From Alitta virens (taxonomy: Eukaryota > Annelida > Polychaeta > Phyllodocida > Nereididae): DNA of 64,000 nt. Shown in pieces: positions 38,701 through 46,179 of this stretch; position 1 is the first letter of the stretch; each line of letters opens with the position of its first letter. Under the pieces are notes generated by a model. The model had not been told where the DNA came from. It saw nothing but the letters and a program-made list of their open reading frames with translations, and did no database searches. The translations under genes and the position numbers were made by a program. The stretch is from contig OW028576.1 of the NCBI GenBank assembly GCA_932294295.1, positions 46,470,628-46,534,627 on the forward strand. The letters run 5' to 3'.

Positions 38701-40464
38701 TCGGGAATCATGTGTTAACAATTAAACACATTGCATTCAAACTGAATGCATTCAGTGAAGTGCGTAAATTTTAGTATTTGAAGATGTAGAGATATACTCC
38801 TTGTTGTTACTATATTAATGGTATATTACAAATGTTTGAAAAGAAAGTCTTTACTATGGTTAAACACTATATTATAATATGGTTTTGTTATGTTGTCTTG
38901 ATTTAAGAATTGACTCCAACAATAAGGTTTAGGAACTCTATTACAGCCATTTCGGCTTGCCAAAATTATTTGGGGTTTACAATATAAATGTGTGCAGGGC
39001 ATTAAACTGAGAGAGTCAACAGATCAGAACGGGAAGCTAGGCTAGTTTAATCTTAGAGACTGCTGTTGAAAATTGACTCTATAAATTTATACTTCAGCTA
39101 GTTGTACGTGTGGCCCATCAGGTGCAGAAATTAATCCACCACATGTGACCTCTGTTTAGTGCAAATGACCCATAAGTGTTGATTGTTTATGTGTCTTAAT
39201 CACAAATGTTTGCACTGAAACAAAGGTCAAATGAGGACTGAGTTGTGACGACACAAAGTTAACACCAGTATTTTACACTTTATCTCCTCATATTATTAAA
39301 GGGAAGTTGATGAGAGTCTGGACAATAAACTCACTACTGAAGAAACAAATCCAGGTAAAAATCTGGAAATCAATTGCGATGTGCCTGCTGATGGAAATCA
39401 TTCAGTAGAGGACAGTGAAGATCCAGTGGCAAGGTGAGAACATTTATAATTTAATATTTTTTCAATCATTTTAATTTTGTTGCAAAAATATTTGAAAACG
39501 ACATAATATAACATTGTAATGCATACAATATTTTCTATTCATATGTAGTATTTAAAGAACCACCATAATGACTACAATTTGCCTGACATCAATTAAATGA
39601 TAATCAAATTATTGCAGCAATGATATACCACAGAATGACGTGGTTGGCGCAACTGCAGAAAGTCCTGAGATAAACACCGACCACAACTGCTTAGTGCTAA
39701 TTCAAGGAGATGAAAAGTCTAGATGGGAAAGAATAGATTCCCCTGAACCACCAGAAGATCTGCAAAATGAAAACAATGGGCAAATTGAGTACTCTTACGC
39801 TGACATGAGGTATCTGCAAAATATGACACCTGCTGCAACAGACGTGTCAAGGCCAGAAATAGATGATCCAGAGGCTGCCGAATATTCCTATGCCTACATG
39901 CAACAATGGAGATTGCAGCTCATTGCAAAAGATAAACAAAGAAATGTTGCTGAGAAAAAGGATAGAGAGGTTAGGGGCAACTCATACCTAGAACTTATTG
40001 GTGATGATGACAATCATGGATCCAGTGAGCAAGGAGCAGAATTAACTAATATAGAGCTGCCTGGAGATGATCAGATTGAATATTCCTATGCTTACATGGG
40101 GCCAAAGAGAAAGATAAATGCAACAATGAAAGGTGGACAAAATGTCACTGAAGAAATAGACAATGACTCTCTTACCACAAAATTACTTGGTGTGGGTGCT
40201 GAGACGAGTGATTTCATTAAAGACGATGAAGACACTGCATATATAAAAAAGGCATTGCAAGGTATAGATGGAGACAACCATGAAAACAAAGATATCAAAA
40301 ATGATGTGGCCTCCAGTTTTAGGGATGAAGCTTGTGGTCAAATGCTGCATGATGTTATTCAAGATGATACAGGCAATGTCTATGTTAAATGGGTATCAAA
40401 TACAGATGAACCATGTCCCACAGTGGGAGATATCATTCGAGATTTATCCAATGAAACTTTGTAG
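14746..40464 (+). CDS. Multi-exon type I receptor: YWTD propeller, EGF, 4 sushi, TM, ITAM-like tail (gene span from exon 1c)
   Basis: Joining 17 exons gives 2982 nt, 993 residues, with no frame break. Order: signal peptide 1-15; YWTD propeller about 17-281 (degenerate motifs YWTG, YVTD, IWHD, YFCD, IYTV); EGF-like about 282-313; sushi 1 about 316-374; sushi 2-4 about 375-554; TM about 556-578; RKRK stop-transfer at 580-583; cytoplasmic tail of about 410 residues. The tail has YNDI...YIEL (595-609, ITAM spacing of 7), YxxM at about 772, 803 and 869, YLEL, and an acidic dileucine (DRESLL). The propeller-EGF half is built as in LDL-receptor proteins and suggests ligand binding; sushi domains are common in adhesion and complement-type proteins; the tail suggests kinase/SH2 signalling. 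The ligand is unknown. Joined exons: 14746-14791, 16348-16581, 19152-19314, 19439-19572, 20165-20312, 23467-23585, 24651-24743, 24884-25005, 27955-28018, 32146-32328, 32943-33122, 33745-33924, 35417-35489, 37605-37724, 38397-38540, 39302-39433, 39618-40464. Confidence 0.85.
14840..15140 (+). repeat. SINE-like interspersed repeat (copy 4)
   Basis: Same body as the copies at 6.4 and 13.6 kb (gagacattaaattggaggtg, cctgtccatgggataag, ggtgtggactccaaac). It sits just behind leader exon 1c in the same relative place as copy 2 behind exon 1a, so it predates the block duplication. Confidence 0.7.
16348..16581 (+). CDS. Receptor exon 2: YWTD propeller, blades 1-2
   Basis: Acceptor gtttcag, donor GTAAGT, phase 1 on both sides. 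It encodes ELRSSPMLYFMDNNDLYKMS... and YDPVKDYLYWTGTENK, the opening strand and first clear YWTD-type motif (YWTG) of an LDL-receptor propeller. An N-glycosylation site (NAT) lies near the end. Confidence 0.9.
17160..18110. mobile_element. Degraded relative of the TU-like foldback, in intron 2
   Basis: The phrases cagtctttatttgacgaaaatcgg and ggggagcagcagccttttaaa (17190-17250), and cattctgattccatgggtgttttcgga-like with ccaaatattaagc (about 17930-17980), match the inner modules of the 8.5-11.7 kb element in opposite orientations. gacgtccgtgcc at 18051 also matches. The GC-rich outer arrays are missing. Confidence 0.6.
18551..18571. repeat. (AT)n microsatellite in intron 2
   Basis: About nine TA/AT dinucleotides. 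The rest of intron 2 outside the foldback remnant is AT-rich, with attcattcatt-type simple runs at 18715-18865 and no coding signal. Confidence 0.85.
19152..19314 (+). CDS. Receptor exon 3: YWTD propeller, blade 3
   Basis: Acceptor attacag, donor GTGAGT; enters in phase 1 and leaves in phase 2. It encodes GNIRGIGVDYISGLLYVTDS and LNSPSSIVVDPENG, the standard 'G(I/L)AVD...LYWTD' propeller pattern with YVTD in place of YWTD. Confidence 0.92.
19439..19572 (+). CDS. Receptor exon 4: YWTD propeller, blade 4
   Basis: Acceptor ttttcag, donor GTAAGT; phase 2 in, phase 1 out. It encodes LLIWHDFDDRTITRATMAGG and REVLVSGLSQNS, closely following the LDL-receptor 'LYWTDW...I.RA.LDG...VLV..L' pattern, with IWHD at the YWTD position. 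Confidence 0.92.
19899..19973. repeat. 21-bp inverted repeat in intron 4
   Basis: gtcgaacatagagttctgcag (19899-19919) returns inverted at 19953-19973 with one mismatch, separated by 33 bases; 17 of the pairs are contiguous. It would form a hairpin in the pre-mRNA. The surrounding intron has repeated 'catccaac/atacactg' phrases similar to 48470-48660. Confidence 0.8.
20165..20312 (+). CDS. Receptor exon 5: YWTD propeller, blade 5
   Basis: Acceptor cccttag, donor GTAAAG; phase 1 in, phase 2 out. It encodes GGRLYFCDNLLCIIDSIALN and YGIAVDEQYIYTVGSR. YFCD replaces YWTD and a glycosylation site (NGT) follows. Two extra cysteines (CD and LLC) within the blade are unusual for the family. Confidence 0.9.
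20480..20645. repeat. Degenerate 'acttgg' simple repeat in intron 5
   Basis: Repeated variants of acttggact and caagtact over 160 bases. The rest of intron 5 up to 22485 shows no coding or structured element that I can name. Confidence 0.7.
22486..22695 (-). mobile_element. tRNA-Gly-derived SINE with 13-bp target duplication
   Basis: Flanked by gttcagaactggt at 22486-22498 and again at 22683-22695. Read on the minus strand it starts with a tRNA-like head: A-box-like tagatcagaggtagcgc, a loop cttccaa (anticodon TCC, as in tRNA-Gly) and a perfect B box ggttcgattcc. An unrelated body of about 110 bp follows. The intact target duplication and good B box mean a fairly young insertion, in intron 5 of the receptor. 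Confidence 0.8.
23467..23585 (+). CDS. Receptor exon 6: YWTD propeller, blade 6
   Basis: Acceptor atttcag, donor GTAGGC; phase 2 in, phase 1 out. It encodes RHIRRIRKTAIGASTMEKFG then IASGFIAGLVLTGSSYHQPG, equal to the last blade ('I.RA.K..G......L..GL..P..I.V.H...QP') that closes the propeller before the EGF unit. Confidence 0.88.
24651..24743 (+). CDS. Receptor exon 7: EGF-like unit
   Basis: Acceptor actttcag, donor GTATGT, phase 1 on both sides. It encodes TDACSSKNSGCKYNCIPVSR then GRQCGCPHKN, the EGF-like unit that always follows the propeller in LDL-receptor proteins ('T.PC...NGGC.H.C......C.CP.G'). Only five cysteines lie in the exon; the sixth may be the first cysteine of exon 8. Confidence 0.9.
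24884..25005 (+). CDS. Receptor exon 8: sushi domain 1, first part
   Basis: Acceptor ttctcag, donor GTGAGT; phase 1 in, phase 0 out. It encodes DRLYTCDSPQNPAHGEVKPR...GTIINFSCAIGYTLV, the first two cysteines and the 'F.C..GY.L.G' core of a CCP/sushi domain. Splitting a sushi domain over two exons after this point is a known arrangement. Confidence 0.9.
25006..25990. other. Intron 8, left part: no gene
   Basis: AT-rich up to about 25300. From 25320 to 25980 it is more mixed in composition, with no readable open frame. It may be the decayed 5' part of the LINE that follows. Confidence 0.4.
25993..27430 (+). pseudogene. Internally deleted LINE in intron 8
   Basis: The plus strand first encodes an endonuclease C-terminus (LIILGDINIYLL, then ITIPTRVTHNSCTLIYHIF), then a middle segment (HDWSTVTSSQ...). 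It jumps at about 26690 to reverse transcriptase (SGVPQGSIISPLLFLIYIND and VADDTNVLY, the catalytic DD box). A frame change and the missing first half of the transcriptase show an internal deletion. Decayed coding remains continue to about 27200. Confidence 0.8.
27320..27410. repeat. ~36-bp tandem repeat, three copies
   Basis: aaaatttcaccggatatcttcatgttggt is followed by two variants (cacctgatatcttcat). It lies at the 3' end of the LINE remnant, where tail repeats are common. Confidence 0.75.
27955..28018 (+). CDS. Receptor exon 9: sushi domain 1, second part
   Basis: Acceptor ccaaag, donor GTAAGT; phase 0 in, phase 1 out. It encodes GSQTSNCTECGEWEPIEPTC, completing sushi 1 (third and fourth cysteines with the conserved W). 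There is one extra cysteine (NCTEC) and a glycosylation site at NCT. Confidence 0.88.
28686..30960 (-). pseudogene. Decayed LINE in intron 9
   Basis: From right to left on the minus strand: endonuclease (CLQETWFSETED; IGNIYRPPGETVENYEMFS; GDFNIELLKL; and NISDHQPYFV), a linker rich in lysine, reverse transcriptase (PPLFKKNLNYVFDNYRPVSV, YGFRTNQSTE), then YINDI with a mutated catalytic box YPDDT in place of YADDT, and a C-terminal tail. Frames change several times and stops intervene, so it is dead. Same broad family as the 62.6-64 kb LINE. Confidence 0.85.
30961..32100. other. Intron 9, right part: no gene
   Basis: AT-rich with no significant open frame and no repeat that I can name. Confidence 0.5.
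32146..32328 (+). CDS. Receptor exon 10: sushi domain 2
   Basis: Acceptor ttcacag, donor GTAAGC, phase 1 on both sides. It encodes ILCGHPSPLLHGQLHLESGS...ATCDEGYILHGDNFQVCDAN...WSGITPLCQ: four cysteines, 'CDEGY' and the conserved W of a CCP domain. It differs from the next two copies mainly at the end (SGITPLC against SGTPSC). Confidence 0.93.
32943..33122 (+). CDS. Receptor exon 11: sushi domain 3
   Basis: Acceptor ttcacag, donor GTAAGC, phase 1 on both sides. Starts IVCGHPSP and ends WSGTPSCQ; complete CCP domain with four cysteines. Identical to exon 12 as far as I can read. Confidence 0.93.
33745..33924 (+). CDS. Receptor exon 12: sushi domain 4
   Basis: Copy of exon 11 with the same splice sites and phase. 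It is the last extracellular domain; the next confident exon begins the membrane helix almost immediately after its final cysteine, so the stalk is very short. Confidence 0.93.
34644..34658 (+). CDS. Possible 15-nt microexon before the TM exon
   Basis: tttatgtttcag then aatcagcaaatatag then gtttgt. It enters and leaves in phase 1 and would insert ESANI plus one junction residue between sushi 4 and the membrane helix. The donor is weak. It is included only because phase and position fit; the gene reads through equally well without it. Confidence 0.25.
   Translation, partial: NQQI
35417..35489 (+). CDS. Receptor exon 13: transmembrane helix
   Basis: Acceptor tgtttag, donor GTGAGT. It encodes GVIIATSLGIPVSVLLIVLA then CIYCR, an uninterrupted hydrophobic stretch of about 22 residues ending in C and R. 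A mariner-like transposon starts only 20 bases beyond this exon. Confidence 0.92.
35510..36542 (+). pseudogene. Mariner/Tc1-type DDE transposon, dead, in intron 13
   Basis: Terminal inverted repeats: caggttgcaccacaaaaaac at the left against the reverse of gtcttttttggtgcaccctg at the right, flanked by TA on both sides. Inside are broken pieces of an IS630/mariner-class transposase: a helix-turn-helix segment (MSPTEIAKQLGI), the catalytic DGAPTHTS box, WPPQS at the place of the usual WPPxSPDLNP, and a C-terminus (FIDRLETVIAAKGGCIEK). Frames shift several times and the part before the first catalytic Asp is shortened. It cannot make active enzyme. Confidence 0.9.
36836..37022. repeat. C-rich polypyrimidine stretch in intron 13
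   Basis: Runs such as cccctccccccaccc and ccccctcccccctctttttt. No coding function is seen. Confidence 0.6.
37190..37450. repeat. Degenerate repeat, two ~130-bp units, in intron 13
   Basis: Repeated phrases aaatgtgcctgccagat, gatgaaatatgcct, cattctagcactta and aattcctgcccaaatgtgc. The short open frames here arise from the repeat. Confidence 0.65.
37605..37724 (+). CDS. Receptor exon 14: juxtamembrane basic stretch and ITAM-like motif
   Basis: Acceptor tgcag, donor GTAAGT; phase 1 in, phase 0 plus two bases out. It encodes (R)KRKICCIWKISNEVYNDIAD and ENLYDYIELEGVLQAVDAA. RKRK is a stop-transfer signal; CC next to it could be palmitoylated. YNDI (Y595) and YIEL (Y606) are 7 residues apart between motifs, meeting the ITAM rule YxxI/L-x6-8-YxxI/L; Y604 lies between. 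Confidence 0.92.
37895..38060 (+). repeat. SINE-like interspersed repeat fragment (copy 5)
   Basis: gtgtctatgctgaggcaagtgaaagatcccactcattgggtaaatgtg matches the middle of the 13.6-kb copy; the ends are lost. Confidence 0.5.
38397..38540 (+). CDS. Receptor exon 15: cytoplasmic tail with acidic dileucine
   Basis: Acceptor tttttag, donor GTATGT, phase 2 on both sides (144 nt). Encodes VPDLPDRPCIAQEMDASGFA... and ends DDRESLLG. DRESLL fits the [DE]xxxL[LI] adaptor-binding signal for endocytosis or lysosomal sorting. Confidence 0.88.
39302..39433 (+). CDS. Receptor exon 16: cytoplasmic tail, acidic
   Basis: Acceptor attaaag, donor GTGAGA, phase 2 on both sides. Encodes EVDESLDNKLTTEETNPGKN... 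and ends SVEDSEDPVA; acidic, low complexity, probably disordered. Supported mainly by phase and by the open frame on both sides. Confidence 0.82.
39618..40464 (+). CDS. Receptor last exon: tail with three YSYAxM repeats
   Basis: Acceptor attgcag; 847 nt to the TAG stop. Tyrosine motifs in order: IEYSYADM (39784-39807), AEYSYAYMQQ (39880-39906), NSYLEL, IEYSYAYM (40075-40098), TAYIKKAL and NVYVKWV. YADM and YAYM fit YxxM, the p85/PI3-kinase SH2 ligand; YMQQ fits YxxQ; YLEL fits YxxL. The rest is acidic and Asn/Asp-rich, probably unstructured. The three repeats sit in similar contexts, which suggests internal duplication. Confidence 0.95.
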
Positions 40465-41935
40465 ACATGGCTGCATCAGACACATGAAACCTAACTTAGA
40501 AATATATATCTCAACTGCAATTAAACTGGTGGGGATAACCCATGAAAGCAGCCCCTGTAAATTACCCATATATAACTTATTAATCAAAAGTGAATTTGAA
40601 ATATGTATAGAAAACAGTTACTCGTGTAGGTTAATTTCACTGCCGGTAATCTGCCTGTTTTATGACTTCACCGGCATGAAACCGAGAACAGTAAAATCTA
40701 TTCCAACTGGAATTAAGTAGGTAAGGACGTCACTAGGAATGTTTAGAAATATTTTTGCAAAATATACATTACTATAGCACTTGCAGCACAGTGACATGAT
40801 TTTATTGGGATGAAATAAATTATATAAAGCAAAGTTAGTTTGTATATGTTTCATTATGTTATGATATTATTGTAATGTATGCGAAATCTGCAGATAAATG
40901 CCTACATTATGTTGCTCATAATAATTATATTAAGTGGTAAACTGGAACTGGAATTACTGTACATAATGCTTTATATGAAGTGTGAGTATATAATATAAGC
41001 ATTCAGTCATTTAAGTGTGCTTAATAATATTTACAGCATATACAGCATTTTTGTAATTGTGAATAATGAGCAGAATGTTTGTAAGCTATCACTTGATCTG
41101 GGTCCTGGTTTGGTGGAAACCACCAAGCACAGGTACAAAGCTTTGTCATTTCCATTACGAAATCTATTAATTATTTTTATTATTATAAGTTTGGACAAAC
41201 TTGATGAATAATTTGCATTGTAATTTTACTGTAGTATATATTCTATTTTGTACTATTTATGGTCAAATCTTCTTATTCTAAATATTTTGTTGTTAAATTA
41301 TTATTACTCCAATGCCATCTTTGATATGTTAACATGTTTTACGTCAACTTTTACTCCAATGCCATTTTTGATATGTTGTCATGTTTTACATCAACTGTTT
41401 TTTTCATTTTCATGCAATATTATTTTCAATCTTGTATATAGAGAATTGTGAATTAATTAATTTGATATCAGCCTTCCTATTTTTAAATATTTACTTGTAT
41501 CTTTATTTCCATGTAGTCAATGTAAAAAGACGATAAGGTGACATTACTAAATCATTGTTGCATGGATGATGTAACAATATGGATGATATCATCTAACAAT
41601 CTGCTATTTATGATTTACACTATTGATTAAGGCAAACGAGTGATGCACATTATCATACTATTTATAAGTTGTAAATATGTCTAATAAATGTTACACTATT
41701 GATTAAATGCAAAGCAGTGGTGTACATTATCATATTATTTATAAGTTGTAAATATGTCTAATAAATTTTACACTATTGATTAAATGCAAAGCAGTGGTGT
41801 ACATTATCATATTATTTATAAGTTGTAAATATGTCTAATAAATTTTACACTATTGATTAAATGCAAAGCAGTGATGTACATTATCATACTATTTATAAAT
41901 TGTAGATATGTCTAATAAAATTTAGAATGAGTACC
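40465..41935 (+). other. 3' UTR and downstream region of the receptor
   Basis: A first AATAAA lies at 40814-40819, 350 bases after the stop, giving a short 3' UTR. Four more AATAAA signals lie in the tandem repeat at 41625-41935, which would give a UTR of about 1.4 kb. No further coding exon is visible. Confidence 0.6.
41618..41932 (+). repeat. 77-bp tandem repeat with Pumilio-type sites and poly(A) signals, four copies
   Basis: Each unit runs acactattgattaaatgcaa...tatttataagttgtaaatatgtctaataaatttt. TGTAAATA occurs at 41670, 41747 and 41824, and TGTAGATA at 41901; all four fit the Pumilio consensus TGTANATA. Each is followed 5-6 bases later by AATAAA (41683, 41760, 41837, 41914). The middle copies are nearly identical. 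Confidence 0.9.
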
Positions 41936-43830
41936 TGCTTTGTATTACCAATTTTGATATAAAGCTGGGTTTCAACCTTTGCTTTTTCTTCATATAATAC
42001 ATGTTCTGTCATATTTGGCAGAAGTGCTATTTCAGACTTTAGTATCTGCTGTAATAGTTGATTATTATGAAGTCATGAAGTTTGGTTGGTGGCTGTTTAT
42101 GAAGTAGCTCTCCTGAACAGCAAACTTTGATATATCAACCTAGATAAATCAAGACCATAATGCCACCTGTGGGATATTCTATTACTGTAATCTAGTGTTG
42201 GAACCTTTTTTACACCTGTTGAATGTCTAATTACCAGCTGCCTCTTTGCCAAGTGCTAATGAAAAGGCTGCTGTGTACACTGTACAGGGATGATTACTAA
42301 ATCCTCAATGACCACCTCAAGTTTAACCGATCCTAGTTAAAACATCATACACGAGCAGGACTCAAACCACTTTGCGGTTTCAGACTACCAAAACAATGTA
42401 TACAACTGAATGTAGCAGTTTAATCAATTTAAAAAATTGTACAGAATGAGAATCTGAAATAATCCTGCATTTCATGTGGGTTTAAACAACTTAAGACAAT
42501 TTAGCCATTTGAAGTAGAGTCAAGAAGTTTTTTTTTAACCCTTCATCTTGATGGGTAGTGGTTCTGCAGTGATATTGTTCACCACAGTCAATTTCGCATG
42601 ACGTCAGATAGAAACCATCACTGAAATAAACAATGCTCTTTTTTACCTATAGTTTTGACAATTAGTTACTAATTTACTTCTAGATTTCCCACCATATCAT
42701 ATTGCTATTCAAAAACCAAGTAAATATATCTGAAATATGAAATGCTAATTCACAACCAGATTCTCCTTTAATTATTTTGGCAGCAGCTTCGAGTAGTCTC
42801 AGCTTTTGGCGAATTTTCATGCTGCCAATTTATCTTTATTGCTGTTTACTCATATTACTTATTAGCTTAAAACATGTTACTATAGATAATTTGTTCATGT
42901 GGTTAGCTTAATACTATGATTTCAGCCCACAGCTGTCATTCATTTCCTTTTGTACGGTTACTTAACAAACCTAAATTATTTTTACCAAATATTATCGTGC
43001 TTGTCCTTGCTGTCTCCCAAAGAAATATACTTATTTTTTCTAGGACACTACATTATTAATTCACAACCAGATTTTTCATCATATTGGATAGCTATTACTG
43101 TATGTAGATTTAAGTGTTCCTGGTGGAATTGGTCAGAATTAAATATCTGCTACATTTAGACCTTGAAAAGTGCAACAGAATTTATATTCATCGCCAACAA
43201 AAAGAGAAGCCAAAACAAGAGTATCGATATAATTACTTTGATTGATAGGAAGGTCCTGATTGAAACCGGCCTCAGCAAATTGCCTTCAGGGCATGACCAC
43301 ACTTTTTTTTTCGGCATCTATGCTGATGCTGTTTATGTCCATATTCATATTTTGGTTACAGGAGTAAAATTTAATAATGTGCAGAAGATCTATCTGTTTT
43401 TTTGTTCGCAGGAATTATCTTGAACCACCGCGACCGCCATGGTTGTTTACCTGGCATGTCCAATGTAATTTACTCCAGAGGGAAGCACAACCGCTGCATC
43501 AGCGCAACCTATCAAATAAAACTGGTGGTCTTTTTTTTAGTTAATCAGACTTAAAATAGCACACATTACTTGCATGAAAGGAGCAGCTAACTATGTCAAT
43601 TACCGATGAAATGCAATTAACCACTGAGATAAGGGGTAAGGAAGAATAGATAGTCATAGACAACTGATTATTGAACACCTGTTTGTATTTTGTGAAATAA
43701 AGGAATTCAGTGCTATTGACAAATAACACTACAAAAACCATGGAGCAACTGGTGGCTTGATCTATGCATAATTACATAATAATATTGTAATGGTATTTGC
43801 TCATAAGCATGGCAAGTTGACCATGGATGA
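41936..43830. other. Intergenic, nothing recognised
   Basis: AT-rich with short random open frames only (such as 43163-43423, which matches no family that I know). Confidence 0.5.
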
Positions 43831-43834
43831 AGGT

Positions 43835-44395
43835 TCAATGACCACTAGTCTTGTCCAACAAAAGACCAACAACAAGGTACAATGTAAAGGTTTATTCAAA
43901 GCTGAAATAGACCCATAAATGTACAAACAGGTGCAACCTACAACCCAGACAGAGTCAGGTGGAGATACAGAGACTGTTTCAATAGTGTGCTAGTCTCATA
44001 ACTAGAAAGGACAAAGCTGTCACAATCTAACATGCACAATGCTGTGCTAGTTTCATAGATACAAGGGACAGATAGCTGTCACAGTGTGAACAGGGGTTGT
44101 GAGATGGCTCACAAGCCTCCAAGTCCAGTATCAAGCCTAAGTGTAGGCTGACAGCAATATTCCCTCAGAGCAGAGACCACCTTGGAGGTCAAAGCCCTGA
44201 CCAGTGTCCACTAGAGCCCAAGAGAGCTCATGTAGAGGCACTGACCAAGAGTAAGCTTGGTGTTTGAAGGCACTGCATCCCATCTTAAAGGCAGGGTGCT
44301 GCCCTCTATGGGGAAACTAGGCCTTCAGGTTAAAGTGCTGCCACCTGTAGGATATGGTGCTGTCCTCTGTAGGCAGTGCACAACACCAACAGTCC
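43835..44395 (-). mobile_element. Solo-LTR-like block
   Basis: More GC-rich than its surroundings. On the minus strand it begins tgttgtgcactgcc and ends near ...gtggtca, with an AATAAA late in the block (TTTATT at about 43892 on the plus strand) followed by a short U5-like end. Inside are two ~55-bp direct repeats (gtgctagt...ggacaaagctgtcac) and repeated 'gctgccctctat'. I could not find a clear target duplication. Confidence 0.3.
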
Positions 44396-44565
44396 TGGAA
44401 TCTCATGAGATACACCCCAAGATCTCCACAATATAAATATCATGATATATTATTATGAATTTTATGAATGATTAATTATAATTTAACCAAATATTTATAC
44501 CATAAATAAAATATGATTTCATCCAATGTAACCATTATATCCCTAGAGATCGCTTGTGGTCAGGT

Positions 44566-44632
44566 CCTCTTACGAGACCGACCCCCTTATGAGACCGTCG
44601 TCAGCCTACAGAAGAGTAGGTCTCTTAAGAGG
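44566..44632. repeat. 14-bp inverted repeat
   Basis: cctcttacgagacc (44566-44579) and ggtctcttaagagg (44619-44632) pair at 13 of 14 positions around a 39-base loop; a partial third copy (cttatgagacc) lies between. Confidence 0.7.
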
Positions 44633-45110
44633 AGCAGTGCTGAATACCAACAATATTTCTGCATGAATATCCATTCATAATATTCAATCAAGAACTATAA
44701 ATGATTTTGAAATGTAGCGTATTTTCAGTGGGTTCATTTACTTATGCACAGCATTGCAGGCAAACTAAGAAATCTAACTTCATAGACATTTTTGACTAAA
44801 GTTTTCAGTGATACTTTTGTCTATGACTAGAATGACTTACTATCCAAATTATGCTGCCTTTTAACTGACAACTTAGTCAGCTTTAGTAAAGGTGATGTAC
44901 AACATTATTCATAATGAGTACCTTTTAGTCAACTAAAAATACAGTTCAAAACATTAACTGAATACATAGCCTTTTGCTATAGGGAATGTGCCTGACTAAA
45001 TTAACTGTGATGTCTTGATGAAAACAAATCAATAGTCGGCCAGTCAATATCCTGCTGAGTCAAATTCTGATAATACAGTATTCCTAACCAAATAATATAA
45101 TTCTGACATT

Positions 45111-46037
45111 ACTATAATTATATATTTATCATGGTCATGAAACCCCAAAAAGGCACAACTGCACATTTTAGACAGATTATGACGAGCATGTAGATACAGT
45201 AGTTTCGCGTTCAGCTCTGGAAACAAAGAACATATTTTTTAAATTTTTACCTAATTTTGTAAAAGTAGCTGAAACATGTCAATGATAAAAAACACAACTA
45301 GGCCATAAGGACTAATTTAATAACCGACTGTATCAATGTACATAAAAAAGTGTTTGAGTTCGGCTCTAGAAACAAAGTGTGCTGCCCACCTGCCCCCGCC
45401 AGCCTGGCTTATTGACAACTTTTAACTACAATTCCTTCGACAAATGTTTCTTGGCAGGTTATTTAGCTTACTTGGCAAAAACTAATCACGCTGACCAGAA
45501 CAGTTACTGGTATTTGTCAACAAACCTTGCGTTATATATGTTTGGTAAGCAAATTGGTCGCACCAGCAAATTACCTTACTGACATTACAACGTTATAATT
45601 AGTGTCGCTGACTCGCGATTTCGGATTCTTTTATGAAAACTTGAGGTCGGAGTGGTTTCAATACTTGCTACAAGCGAAACACTGACACATTAATGTACAG
45701 AATGAATTTGGAATTTTGAAAATCGGACGAAGACTAAAGGAGCTGTGTTTTGATTATTGATAAAATGGTAATGATAGTTTATTTGCCGTAAGCACCATTG
45801 AATCCAGCTCCCTCCATATATGTCATCATTGATAAATTACTGTTTATATATTTGTTTTGTTTATTTGAAACAGTATATAAAATATTATGTTCATCTTGAA
45901 TCCCTGTAGGTGGCTCCACAATAGCAAATGTATACCTACTTGGTGGGGTCTCCTCATATTAGATATAATCTGTCTAAAATGTGCAGTTGTGCCTTTTTGG
46001 GGTTTCATGACCATGAATAATATATAATTATAGTTAT
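45111..46037. mobile_element. Pair of ~70-bp inverted repeats bounding 0.93 kb
   Basis: catggtcatgaaaccccaaa...gcacattttagacagattat at 45111-45180 returns inverted at 45964-46037 with few differences. Between them lie decayed repeats (gcgttcagctctggaaacaaag and gagttcggctctagaaacaaag) but no transposase. It could be a non-autonomous element or two copies of one repeat in opposite orientation. Confidence 0.5.
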
Positions 46038-46179
46038 GAAAGAAAAATGTAAAAAATTCATTTTTACAAAATAATGGAAAATCGGAAAAAAATCCTGAAA
46101 ATTGTAATGTCTGCTCCATTCCTGGCACCCTCCCTGCAAACACGAACAGGTTGTAACGTTCATGCCGCAACATTTGACT

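Noticed and set aside
39640..40464. Single-exon gene starting at the ATG at 39640
   Set aside because: The frame is open upstream to a good acceptor at 39617 and joins in phase to the exon at 39302-39433; it is the last exon of the receptor.
43163..43423. 86-residue open frame
   Set aside because: No recognisable domain, no splice context and AT-driven composition; chance length for this DNA.
45379..45582. 67-residue open frame starting in GC-richer sequence
   Set aside because: It lies between inverted repeat arms and overlaps decayed repeat phrases; no family resemblance.
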